This document shows, in pieces, positions 7,266-14,960 of a DNA stretch of 32,250 nucleotides. A model generated the notes under the pieces. That model did no database searches, was not told the origin of the DNA, and saw only the letters and a program-made list of their open reading frames with translations. The stretch comes from Akkermansiaceae bacterium (lineage in GTDB: Bacteria > Verrucomicrobiota > Verrucomicrobiia > Verrucomicrobiales > Akkermansiaceae), in contig CAIXKE010000025.1 in the NCBI GenBank assembly GCA_903919975.1, positions 1 to 32,250 on the forward strand, given 5' to 3'. The translations under genes and the position numbers were made by a program. Position 1 is the stretch's first letter. Each line of letters opens with the position of its first letter.

Positions 7266-8480
7266 ATGGATTTGCCCGCCATGAGTGTGAGCCCGCCGAA
7301 ACCCGCAACCCAATCTGTTGACCTTGAAATCAAGGACGCCCAATTGATTTTCAACCGCGTCTGGAGGGATCTTGAACAGGAATTTGGACGCTCAGCGCTC
7401 CAGTTTCCCAAAGAACTCATCCTCCTCGGCGGCGCGCCGGGGGCGGGGAAGGGGACCAACACCGAGTTCATCCGTAAAATCCGCGATATTTCCGCGGAAC
7501 CGATCGTGATCAGCCAATTATTGGATTCGCCGGAAGCCCGGAAAATCAAGGCCGGCGGCGGCATGGTGGGGGATGAGGAGGTGCTCCGCTTGTTGCTCCA
7601 CGAGCTTCTTGAGCCGCAGTTTCGCGATAGTGCGGTGCTGGACGGGTTTCCGCGGACCAAGGTCCAGGTGGAATGTCTCAAGATGTTCTACGATCAGATG
7701 ATTCAGTTGCGGCGGGAGTTTTCCCACACTCCGGAAGCCCATCATTTCCGGCAGCCGACCTTCCACATCATGGTGCTCTTCGTCGATGAGGCGGAAAGCA
7801 TCGCCCGCCAGCTCAAGCGCGGTCAGGAAACCCTCGCCCACAATGCGGAAGTCACACAGTCCGGCATCGGCGAGTTATGGGAAGTGCGCAATACCGACTT
7901 CGACGAGAATCTCGCGCGCAACCGATATCGGACGTTCAAGGAGAAAACCTACGACGCGCTGGTCTCCCTCAAACAGATTTTCCATTACCATTTTATCAAC
8001 GCGCAGGCGCGGATTGAGGTTGTTCAGGAAAACATCATCCGCGAGCTGGAGTATCAGAGTTCGCTCGAACTGGACCCCCGCACCTATGACTTATTGCGCC
8101 ATATCCCCTTGGCCGACGATATCGTCCTGCACGCCCGCCAGGAACTCGTCAATCGCCTGGATGAATATCAGGTCGAAAATCCCGAACTGCTCGTGGCGGT
8201 CGTTGATTTCATCCAGGATAAAACGATGCCCATCATCAAGCGGTACGCCGTCAGCGGACGTGCGATGATCAACACCGAGGACGGGCTATTCGAAAACCCG
8301 GTCGCCCTTGCGATCCTGATCGACATCTTCTCCGAGCGCGGCTTCCGCGCCAGCGTGGACATCCACCTTCAAGAGATCCCCGAACGTTTTGACCTGATCA
8401 CCGGCCGGATCGAAATCCGTAAAAAACGGGTCTATCGCATCACCGTGCTCTTTGGCGGATCTCAAATCCGTCGCGGCTGA
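7266..8480 (+). CDS. Adenylate kinase-like nucleoside monophosphate kinase with long C-terminal extension
   Basis: 404 residues, about twice the length of adenylate kinase. The Walker A motif GAPGAGKGT is at 56-64. The NMP-binding part includes AGGGMVGDEEVLRLL, and DGFPRTKVQVE is the conserved DGFPRT signature. Together these indicate phosphoryl transfer from ATP to a nucleoside monophosphate. The canonical region ends near residue 240. The remaining 160-plus residues (LEYQSSLELDPRTYDLL to the end) match no family I recognise. ATG 7266 is chosen; ATG 7281 would remove five residues. It ends four bases from the convergent small gene. The true substrate is uncertain. Confidence 0.8.
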   Translation: MDLPAMSVSPPKPATQSVDLEIKDAQLIFNRVWRDLEQEFGRSALQFPKELILLGGAPGAGKGTNTEFIRKIRDISAEPIVISQLLDSPEARKIKAGGGMVGDEEVLRLLLHELLEPQFRDSAVLDGFPRTKVQVECLKMFYDQMIQLRREFSHTPEAHHFRQPTFHIMVLFVDEAESIARQLKRGQETLAHNAEVTQSGIGELWEVRNTDFDENLARNRYRTFKEKTYDALVSLKQIFHYHFINAQARIEVVQENIIRELEYQSSLELDPRTYDLLRHIPLADDIVLHARQELVNRLDEYQVENPELLVAVVDFIQDKTMPIIKRYAVSGRAMINTEDGLFENPVALAILIDIFSERGFRASVDIHLQEIPERFDLITGRIEIRKKRVYRITVLFGGSQIRRG

Positions 8481-8483
8481 GCT

Positions 8484-8732
8484 TCAGCTTGCGGGTGGGC
8501 CTTCCGGCACTTGCAGGACTGCGCCTTTGATTAGGCGGCAGAATTCCTTTTTGGTGACTTGGTGCAGCGTTCCTTCCTTGGAATCGAGGTCCTTCATCGA
8601 CTTGTATTCGATGGCCAATCGCTCCCAGGTCACGATGCGAAAATAGTCATCTCCCTTTTTCCAAACTTGCCCTTGCTCCAAATGCATGCCGCTTGAATAG
8701 AGCCGATTACCGGCATTGGCCATGGAAATCAT
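8484..8732 (-). CDS. Small conserved-looking hypothetical protein
   Basis: 82 residues, convergent with the kinase gene and ending only three bases from its stop. The central part (LEQGQVWKKGDDYFRIVTWERLAIEYKS) looks like a small beta-rich fold, and the end (TKKEFCRLIKG) is basic. ATG 8732 and ATG 8723 are both possible starts. No signal peptide or membrane segment is seen. I do not recognise the family. Confidence 0.6.
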   Translation of the reverse strand: MISMANAGNRLYSSGMHLEQGQVWKKGDDYFRIVTWERLAIEYKSMKDLDSKEGTLHQVTKKEFCRLIKGAVLQVPEGPPAS

Positions 8733-8831
8733 GCGGGGCTGGGACAGGACCCTCCTTTGTCCCCCGGATTTTTCGGCTAGCTGGATTTACGGCTTGGAAG
8801 TGGACTGGTCACGGGTTGTCATAGCTGCGCG

Positions 8832-10235
8832 ATGGCCTATCTTAACGAAAATTTCCTTCTGCACTCACCCACGTCATGCCGCCTCTTCCATGAGGTGGCG
8901 AAAGACCAGCCGATCATCGATTATCACTGCCATCTCTCTCCTCGGGAGATCGCCACCAATCACCGGTGGGGCAACCTCGCTGAAATCTGGCTTGGTGGAG
9001 ATCACTACAAATGGCGCCTGATGCGGGCGAATGGCGTGACTGAAGACCTAATCACCGGCGACTCCACCCCGCGTGAGAAATTCCAAGCATGGGCGGAAAC
9101 CGTGCCCTTTACCTTGCGCAACCCGATTCATCACTGGACCCACATGGAACTCCAGCGCTACTTCGGGATCGATCTGATCCTCAGCCCGGACACCGCCGAT
9201 GAGATTTGGGAACGCGCCAATGCGAAACTCGCCGAACCTGATTTCTGCGTGCATGGATTGTTGAAAAAATTCGATGTACGCGTGGTTGGCACCACCGATG
9301 ATCCTGCGGATGCGCTGGATGATCACGCCGCCATCGCCGCATCCGATCTCACCACGTTGGTGGTTCCTACCTTCCGGCCGGACAAGGCATTGCTGGTCGA
9401 TCGGCCCGATCTCTTGAATCCTTGGTTGAAGAAACTCGAAGCCACGGCGGACATCGATATAGTTCATCTATCCGATCTGTTGGCCGCCCTGCAAAAGCGT
9501 CATGACGATTTCCACGCCGCAGGCGGACGTTTGTCCGACCATGGACTCGACCGCGTTCCGGCGCTGCCTTGTTCCGATGAGGAGGCCGCTCTGATTTTTG
9601 ACAACGCACGTGCGGGCAAAGCCGCGACTCAGGAGGAAAAGGAGAAATTCTCGTTCTATCTGATGGTGTTTTTCGGCCAGCTCGACGCCGCGAAAGGCTG
9701 GACCAAGCAACTCCACCTCGGAACCTTCCGAAATGCGAACTCCCACATGTTTGCCAAGCTTGGTCCTGATTCCGGATTCGATACCATCGGCGATACCACT
9801 CAAGGTGCCGCTCTGGTGACTTACCTCGACACACTCGCCCGCCAGGAAGCACTGCCAAAAATGGTGCTGTATAACCTCAATCCGCGCGATAACTACCTCT
9901 TCGCCTGCCTCACCGGCGCGTTCCAGGACGGCACATTCCCCGGCAAGATCCAGTTCGGCTCCGGTTGGTGGTTCCTCGATCAGAAAAATGGCATGGAACT
10001 TCAACTTGATGCGCTCTCGGCCACCGGCCTGCTCTCGCGATTCGTCGGCATGCTCACCGATTCCCGCTCGTTTCTTTCATTCCCGCGCCACGAATACTTC
10101 CGGCGGATTCTGTGCAATCTGATCGGCACCGAAACCGACCGCGGTGAGTTGCCCGATGACTTTCCCGCACTCTCCGACCTGATCCGTGCGGTTTGTTTCA
10201 AAAACGCGAAACGTCACTTCGGATTCAATGTTTGA
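8832..10235 (+). CDS. uxaC: Glucuronate isomerase
   Basis: Cytosolic uronate isomerase, converting D-glucuronate to D-fructuronate and D-galacturonate to D-tagaturonate. It is the first step of hexuronate breakdown. 467 residues, the normal length. The N-terminal stretch NENFLLHS and the metal site IIDYHCHLSPREIA (H32, H34) are conserved. NHRWGNLAEIWLGGDHYKWRLMR and GDTTQGAALVTYLDTLA are further family signatures. The end RRILCNLIGTETDRGELP is also typical. No uxuA/uxuB-type gene is adjacent. The sugar-acid cluster at 19943-26131 may be metabolically linked but is a separate unit. Confidence 0.96.
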   Translation: MAYLNENFLLHSPTSCRLFHEVAKDQPIIDYHCHLSPREIATNHRWGNLAEIWLGGDHYKWRLMRANGVTEDLITGDSTPREKFQAWAETVPFTLRNPIHHWTHMELQRYFGIDLILSPDTADEIWERANAKLAEPDFCVHGLLKKFDVRVVGTTDDPADALDDHAAIAASDLTTLVVPTFRPDKALLVDRPDLLNPWLKKLEATADIDIVHLSDLLAALQKRHDDFHAAGGRLSDHGLDRVPALPCSDEEAALIFDNARAGKAATQEEKEKFSFYLMVFFGQLDAAKGWTKQLHLGTFRNANSHMFAKLGPDSGFDTIGDTTQGAALVTYLDTLARQEALPKMVLYNLNPRDNYLFACLTGAFQDGTFPGKIQFGSGWWFLDQKNGMELQLDALSATGLLSRFVGMLTDSRSFLSFPRHEYFRRILCNLIGTETDRGELPDDFPALSDLIRAVCFKNAKRHFGFNV

Positions 10236-10268
10236 TTGAAAATACAAAGTCGCAATTCGTCAGCTCGG

Positions 10269-10296
10269 TTTACTCCACTTGAATCGCGCTTATACT
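10269..10296 (+). promoter_or_regulatory. Possible sigma-70-like promoter of the phosphofructokinase gene
   Basis: TTTACT (10269-10274) and TATACT (10291-10296) are separated by 16 bases, 13 bases before the ATG at 10310. Transcription would start only a few bases before translation, implying a very short leader. This is motif matching only. Confidence 0.35.
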
Positions 10297-10309
10297 AAAA
10301 TGAACGCTC

Positions 10310-11644
10310 ATGAACTCGGTTGCCGTAACGGTCGATGATCTGAATATCCCCAATCTCGGCCCACGCGAGATTCCATCGCCAGGTTGCGCTCGCGACTTTG
10401 CCGCGGAGGGTTCGTCCTGGCATTCGGATGGCGATCGCATCGTGCTCGATGACCACATGGACTCGATTCGCGTGGCCATGAAAAATGACATCGATCCGCC
10501 GTCGATCGAACTCGCCGGCCCTCGCCGTGAAATTTTTTTCAACCCAGCGGAAACCTGCATCGCCATCGTTACCTGCGGTGGCCTGTGCCCGGGTATCAAT
10601 GACGTCATCCGCTCGCTCGTCATGCAGGCCTATCACACCTATGGAGTTCGGCAGATTTTGGGAATTCAGTATGGTTTTGAAGGGTTGGATCCTAGTTGCG
10701 GACACAAGCCGATCGAACTCACGCCGGACAGCGTGGACAATATTCCCACCTTCGGCGGATCGATCCTCGGAACTTCCCGCGGGAAACGCGAAGTCAAGGT
10801 GATGGTCAACCGGCTTGAGTCGCTCGGCGTGAACATGCTTTTCGTCATCGGTGGTGACGGATCCCAAAAGGGCGCTCAGGCGATTTACGAAGAAACCCAG
10901 CGCCGTGGTGGTCGCATGGCTATTCTCGGGGTGCCGAAGACCATCGATAATGACATCATGTTCATGGATCGCAGTTTCGGCTATCAGACTGCATTTGCCG
11001 CTGCTTTTCATGCCGTCATTTCTGCGCACACCGAAGCACGCGGCGCTCGCAACGGGCTGGGTCTCGTGAAATTAATGGGCCGCGATTCCGGTTTCATCGC
11101 TTGCTCCGCCGCGCTCGCAACGGGTGAAGCCAATGCGGTGCTGATTCCGGAAGTGCCATTCAAACTCGAAGGACCGGGTGGCCTGCTGCATTTTCTAGAG
11201 CAGCGCATCACCAGTCGCGGTCACGCCGTCATAATCACCGCTGAGGGCGCGGGCCAGGATCTCATTCCCGATGCCGAAGCCGTCACCGATAAATCAGGAA
11301 ACCGACTGCACTCGGACATCGGATTGTTTCTCAAAGAAAAAATCACCGAGCATTTCAAGGCCCGGAATATCGAACTCAACCTGAAATACATCGATCCGAG
11401 TTATCTCATCCGCAGCATTCCCGCCGCGCCGGAAGACCGGATATTCTGCCTGAATCTAGGACGTCACGCCGTGCACGCCGGCATGGCTGGCAAGACCGGA
11501 ATGGTCGTCGCGCGCTGGCATCAAAGCTATGTCCATCTGCCGATGAGTCTCGTCACCCGCGGCCGCCGTAAGGTCGATCCTACTGGCGATCTCTGGCGCT
11601 CGGTGGTCGAAGCCACCGGCCAACCAGCGAGAATGGGAGTTTGA
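10310..11644 (+). CDS. pfkA: ATP-dependent 6-phosphofructokinase (long, group-X/plant-like type)
   Basis: Phosphorylates fructose 6-phosphate in glycolysis. 444 residues, longer than E. coli PfkA (320) because of an N-terminal extension of about 80 residues. Motifs are TCGGLCPGIND (88-98), IGGDGSQKGA (180-189), the catalytic segment PKTIDND (209-215, D213 and D215) and MGRDSGFIA. GGDG, not GGDD, at the nucleotide loop points to ATP rather than pyrophosphate. The Lys of PKTIDND is the version seen in group-X and plant ATP enzymes. It begins 75 bases after uxaC. Confidence 0.93.
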   Translation: MNSVAVTVDDLNIPNLGPREIPSPGCARDFAAEGSSWHSDGDRIVLDDHMDSIRVAMKNDIDPPSIELAGPRREIFFNPAETCIAIVTCGGLCPGINDVIRSLVMQAYHTYGVRQILGIQYGFEGLDPSCGHKPIELTPDSVDNIPTFGGSILGTSRGKREVKVMVNRLESLGVNMLFVIGGDGSQKGAQAIYEETQRRGGRMAILGVPKTIDNDIMFMDRSFGYQTAFAAAFHAVISAHTEARGARNGLGLVKLMGRDSGFIACSAALATGEANAVLIPEVPFKLEGPGGLLHFLEQRITSRGHAVIITAEGAGQDLIPDAEAVTDKSGNRLHSDIGLFLKEKITEHFKARNIELNLKYIDPSYLIRSIPAAPEDRIFCLNLGRHAVHAGMAGKTGMVVARWHQSYVHLPMSLVTRGRRKVDPTGDLWRSVVEATGQPARMGV

Positions 11645-11680
11645 CCCGAATCCCCACTGCGCAAAATGCGCAGCATCGGG
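11645..11680 (+). other. Strong hairpin between pfkA and the radical SAM genes
   Basis: CTGCGCA (11657-11663), AAA, TGCGCAG (11667-11673) is a perfect 7-bp stem. An outer pair, CCCGA (11645-11649) and TCGGG (11676-11680), extends it. It starts right after the pfkA stop codon. No T-run follows, so it may be an RNA 3'-end structure or a protein site rather than a classical terminator. Confidence 0.5.
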
Positions 11681-11762
11681 CAAACTAGGCGGAGCCAATT
11701 AGGACCTCGTGGTCTTAATTACCATCGTGAGCGAGACAGCAACCCTACAACGGCCCGTCGGA

Positions 11763-12830
11763 ATGCCAACGATGGAAGGATATGACTTCGATGATCGCCC
11801 TTTCCTAGTCTTCTGGGAAATCACCCGGGCCTGCGCCTTGGCGTGCAGTCACTGCCGGGCGGAGGCTCAACCCAAACGTCATCCGGACGAACTCGATCCC
11901 GCCCAATCCCTCAAACTCATCAACCAACTTGCTGAGTGGAAACCGCCGATGCTCATCCTGACCGGAGGAGATCCGCTAATGCGCCGCGACGTGCTCGACC
12001 TCGTCCGCGCCGCGACCGACGCCGGCCTGCACGTCGGACTCAGCCCATCCGCCACCGAGCGTTTGTTGCATACGGATTTTGCGGAAATCAAAGCCGCCGG
12101 GGTGAAACGCATGTCGTTGAGTCTCGATGGAGCCACCCGCGAGACCCACGATTCATTCCGCGGCGTGAATGGCACATTTGATCGGACGATCGAAGCCGTG
12201 CGCCGCGCTCACGAAGTCGGCTTGGAACTCCAAATCAACACCACCCTCACACGTGGCAATATGAACGAATATGAGGCTTTCAAAAACCTCATGTTCCAAC
12301 TTAAGCCCGCCATGTGGAGCGTTTTCCTGCTGGTTCCCACCGGTCGCGCCGGTTTGGAGGATTTGCCCGACCCGGAAGACATCGAACGCGTTTTCGAAGA
12401 TATGGCCGGTCTGGTCGGCAAGGCTCCATTCGCCGTGAAAACCACCGAGGGCCACCACTTCCGCCGCGTCGTCATGCAGAAAATGGGCGGCGGCGCATCC
12501 CGCCCGCGTCCGGGCATGCGCTCGCCTCTCGGCATCCGCGATGGCCGCGGCGTCATGTTCATCTCCCACATCGGGGAGGTTTCTCCCAGCGGCTTCCTGC
12601 CGATGGTTTGCGGCAACGTGAAAGATACCAACCCTTCGGAAATCTATCGGAATCACCCGCTCTTCGTCTCCTTGCGCGACAATGACGCCCTCGGCGGAAA
12701 ATGCGGTGAGTGCGAATACCGGTCGGTCTGCGGTGGCTCCCGCTCCCGCGCTTATGGCGTGTGTGGCGATCCTTTCGCTGCCGATCCAGCCTGCGTCTAT
12801 CAACCCCAAAAGCGTCTAACCCCTAATTAA
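11763..12830 (+). CDS. Radical SAM/SPASM protein (TIGR04053/AhbD-like)
   Basis: Radical enzyme cleaving S-adenosylmethionine at a [4Fe-4S] cluster. WEITRACALACSHCRAE carries CxxxCxxC (C24, C28, C31 from ATG 11763). LILTGGDPLMR is the GGE-like SAM motif, here GGD. The C-terminal SPASM region has Cys at CGNVKD, CGECEYRSVCGGSRSRAYG and ADPACVY, binding auxiliary clusters. The protein resembles the family next to AhbD and PqqE in sequence. GTG 11709 would add 18 residues with no conserved features. It is followed eleven bases later by a second radical SAM gene in the same direction, so the two should form one operon. The substrate is unknown; a tetrapyrrole or a peptide is possible. Confidence 0.85.
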   Translation: MPTMEGYDFDDRPFLVFWEITRACALACSHCRAEAQPKRHPDELDPAQSLKLINQLAEWKPPMLILTGGDPLMRRDVLDLVRAATDAGLHVGLSPSATERLLHTDFAEIKAAGVKRMSLSLDGATRETHDSFRGVNGTFDRTIEAVRRAHEVGLELQINTTLTRGNMNEYEAFKNLMFQLKPAMWSVFLLVPTGRAGLEDLPDPEDIERVFEDMAGLVGKAPFAVKTTEGHHFRRVVMQKMGGGASRPRPGMRSPLGIRDGRGVMFISHIGEVSPSGFLPMVCGNVKDTNPSEIYRNHPLFVSLRDNDALGGKCGECEYRSVCGGSRSRAYGVCGDPFAADPACVYQPQKRLTPN

Positions 12831-12841
12831 CCACCCCGATC

Positions 12842-14071
12842 ATGATCAATCTCACTAAACTCTGGACTGGCGTCGCTCAACCCGCTGACTCGCTTCGCTA
12901 CGGCGGCGGAAATGGCCATGGCAGCTGCATGCCCACCGAGGCGAGGGCCCGTAAACCCATCACCGTCTGGAACATCACCCGCACCTGTAACCTACGCTGC
13001 GTTCATTGTTATTCGGATTCGAACGCCATGCAATATCCCGGCGAGCTGACCTGGGAACAAATGGAAAAAGTCGTTGCGGATCTCTCCGCCTATGAGGTGC
13101 CCGCCCTACTGCTTTCCGGCGGTGAACCGATGATTCATCCACGGTTTTTCGATCTCGTGGATCTCGCGACCGAAGCGGGATTGAAACTAACCATTTCCAC
13201 CAACGGCACACTCATCACGCCTGAAAAAGCCGCATTGCTCAAGGCTGCGAATGTTGCCTACGTCGGCATCTCGCTCGATGGCATCGGCAAGATTCACGAC
13301 GAATTCCGCCGCAAGGAAGGCGCCTTCGACGGTGCCGTGCGCGGATTTAAAAATTGCCACGACGTCGATCAGAAAACCGGTCTCCGCCTCACGCTCACCC
13401 GCCACAACGTCGAGAACATCAACCAGATTCTCGACTTCATCGAAGACAAGGAAATCAAGCGCGTCTGTTTCTATCACCTCGTGCCTGCCGGCCGCGGTAG
13501 TGAAATGCAAGTCCTCGGTGCCGATGAGGCCCGTGGTGCCATCGACACCATGCTTGCCCGCGTCGAGAGTTGGCACAAACAAGGCATCGACCGCGAATTG
13601 CTCACGGTCACTCAACCCGCCGATGGCGCCCATTTGCTCGTGCGGATGGAAAACGAAAATCATCCGAATCTCGACGAAGCCCGCCGCTTACTCACATGGA
13701 ACGGCGGCGGTGCAAACAGCTCCGGCCGCGGCATCGCCAACATCGATACCCAAGGCGACGTCCATCCCGATCAGTTCTGGCAGGACATTGTGCTCGGCAA
13801 TGTGAAAAAATTGCCGTTCTCCCAAATCTGGGAGGGGAAAAATCAGGAGTCCGCCGAAGTGCTCTCCACCATTCGCTCGGTCGGCCTGCTTTCGCTCGAA
13901 GAACGCCAAGCTCGTATGACCGGACCCTGCGCTGATTGCAAATGGTTCAATATCTGCGGCGGCGGATTCCGCACCCGCTCCTATTTTGCCAACAATGGCG
14001 ACCTCTGGGGCTCCGATCCCGGATGTTACCTCCGCGCTGAAGAACGCCTCGCCACCTGCGAAGTCGCCTGA
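12842..14071 (+). CDS. ahbC: Radical SAM/SPASM protein, AhbC/NirJ-like (12,18-didecarboxysiroheme deacetylase type)
   Basis: 409 residues. The N-terminal MINLTKLWTG...DSLRYGGG matches the characteristic start of AhbC. The radical SAM motif is TRTCNLRCVHCYSD (C49, C53, C56), then LLLSGGEPMIHP and ISTNGTLI. The SPASM end is CADCKWFNICGGGFRTRSY and GSDPGCYL. AhbC removes acetate side chains from didecarboxysiroheme in the siroheme-dependent heme route; NirJ does a related step for heme d1. No AhbA/AhbB decarboxylase or nir genes are in the window, so the activity is inferred by family only. It follows the first radical SAM gene by eleven bases. Confidence 0.8.
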   Translation: MINLTKLWTGVAQPADSLRYGGGNGHGSCMPTEARARKPITVWNITRTCNLRCVHCYSDSNAMQYPGELTWEQMEKVVADLSAYEVPALLLSGGEPMIHPRFFDLVDLATEAGLKLTISTNGTLITPEKAALLKAANVAYVGISLDGIGKIHDEFRRKEGAFDGAVRGFKNCHDVDQKTGLRLTLTRHNVENINQILDFIEDKEIKRVCFYHLVPAGRGSEMQVLGADEARGAIDTMLARVESWHKQGIDRELLTVTQPADGAHLLVRMENENHPNLDEARRLLTWNGGGANSSGRGIANIDTQGDVHPDQFWQDIVLGNVKKLPFSQIWEGKNQESAEVLSTIRSVGLLSLEERQARMTGPCADCKWFNICGGGFRTRSYFANNGDLWGSDPGCYLRAEERLATCEVA

Positions 14072-14100
14072 TCCGCCAACCACAATAAGCCCGCCTCACG

Positions 14101-14225
14101 TTGAGCTCACGGCTTGGTAGAGGTGGTGGTGACGACGGCAAGCGCATGATCCTCGGAGTCAGTTGCGCCCTCTCCGAGGCGGAAGTCCACTGGCGCGGGT
14201 TCCTCGCCGGCCTCAAGGAGCGCGG
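14101..14225 (+). pseudogene. IS256 (Mutator-type) transposase remnant
   Basis: The frame encodes GDDGKRMILGVSCALSEAEVHWRGFLAGLKERGI, closely matching the conserved central block of IS256-family transposases (GKR-LGVS-ALSEAEVHWR-FL--L--RG). Neither the upstream part nor the following DDE-containing part is present, and the open frame continues to 14304 with unrelated sequence. This is a fragment of roughly 40 codons, a scar of an old insertion. No terminal inverted repeats were found. Confidence 0.65.
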
Positions 14226-14307
14226 TATCGGCATCCCGGATCGCACCCTGCCATTTTTTCAATACCCGCAAAGCGGGACCAAGCATTGTGTGGTCGACCT
14301 TTAGACT

Positions 14308-14706
14308 CTAACCCAATTCTTCCTCGATGAACTCAAGCACGAGGTCGATGAGTTCGTCTAGGCTGGCGGGGAGATCTTCTTCGATTGTGGCGAGGTATTC
14401 CGCTTCGGTTTCGCTGTAGTCGTTGCGGTCCTCGCTGCGGGTTTCGCACCAACGGCTGGCGTTGAGAGGGTCGACCATGCTGGTGGCGCCGACCAACTCG
14501 AACGAGTTGATCACCCGCTGGTGATTCACTCCGCTGTGCCAAAATCCATGCAAGCCGTCGTCGCTTTCAAGCACCGGAACAGTCTCATACACGTCCATCA
14601 GCGCACGTTCTTCGCGGCTGAGAACCCGCTCGGCCGATTCGCTTTCAAGGCGATCTACGAGAATCTCAACTTTTTCGGGCCATTCAATCGGATCTTGGGA
14701 AAACAT
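14308..14706 (-). CDS. DUF4375/DMP19-like hypothetical protein
   Basis: 132 residues from ATG 14706; an upstream ATG at 14757 would give 149. It is acidic, especially the last 40 residues. The middle segment (VYETVPVLESDDGLHGFWHSGVNHQRVINSFELVGATSM) resembles the DUF4375/DMP19 pattern, in which a short helical domain contains a GF-QFF-like core and a later GA. The function of that family is not established. It lies between the IS256 scar and the RhuM module, on the opposite strand to both. Confidence 0.6.
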   Translation of the reverse strand: MFSQDPIEWPEKVEILVDRLESESAERVLSREERALMDVYETVPVLESDDGLHGFWHSGVNHQRVINSFELVGATSMVDPLNASRWCETRSEDRNDYSETEAEYLATIEEDLPASLDELIDLVLEFIEEELG

Positions 14707-14776
14707 ATCGCGCGGATCTAGGATAGGGGAGCAGCCCTTGCAAAGGCAATTTATCAAAGGGTGGATGAGTTGTTAG

Positions 14777-14819
14777 TTTTCAGTGTTCATTTTTCAGGGA
14801 AGAGAAGAGGAAGAAGATG
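14777..14819. repeat. Low-complexity block left of the RhuM module
   Basis: Degenerate TTTTCAG repeats (14777-14797) run into a purine-only tract, GGGAAGAGAAGAGGAAGAAG (14797-14816), ending in ATG at 14819. A similar purine tract ending in AAGATG lies at 16960-16986, on the other side of the two-gene module. Remaining bases 14820-14960 hold no gene. Confidence 0.5.
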
Positions 14820-14960
14820 CTACGAGAAGGAATGGGAGGGCGAAATCACTTCGTTTAGTGAGCAATGAGCAGGCGGAGTTGCTTGGCGCGGAGTGGGTGT
14901 GAGTATGAACAGTTACTGGCTTGCCTTTGTCGGGGGATTGAGTCCAAACTCCGTCGCCCG

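Noticed and set aside
10310-11644. Pyrophosphate-dependent phosphofructokinase
   Set aside because: The nucleotide loop reads GGDG rather than GGDD, which favours ATP, although the PKTIDND lysine alone would fit either.
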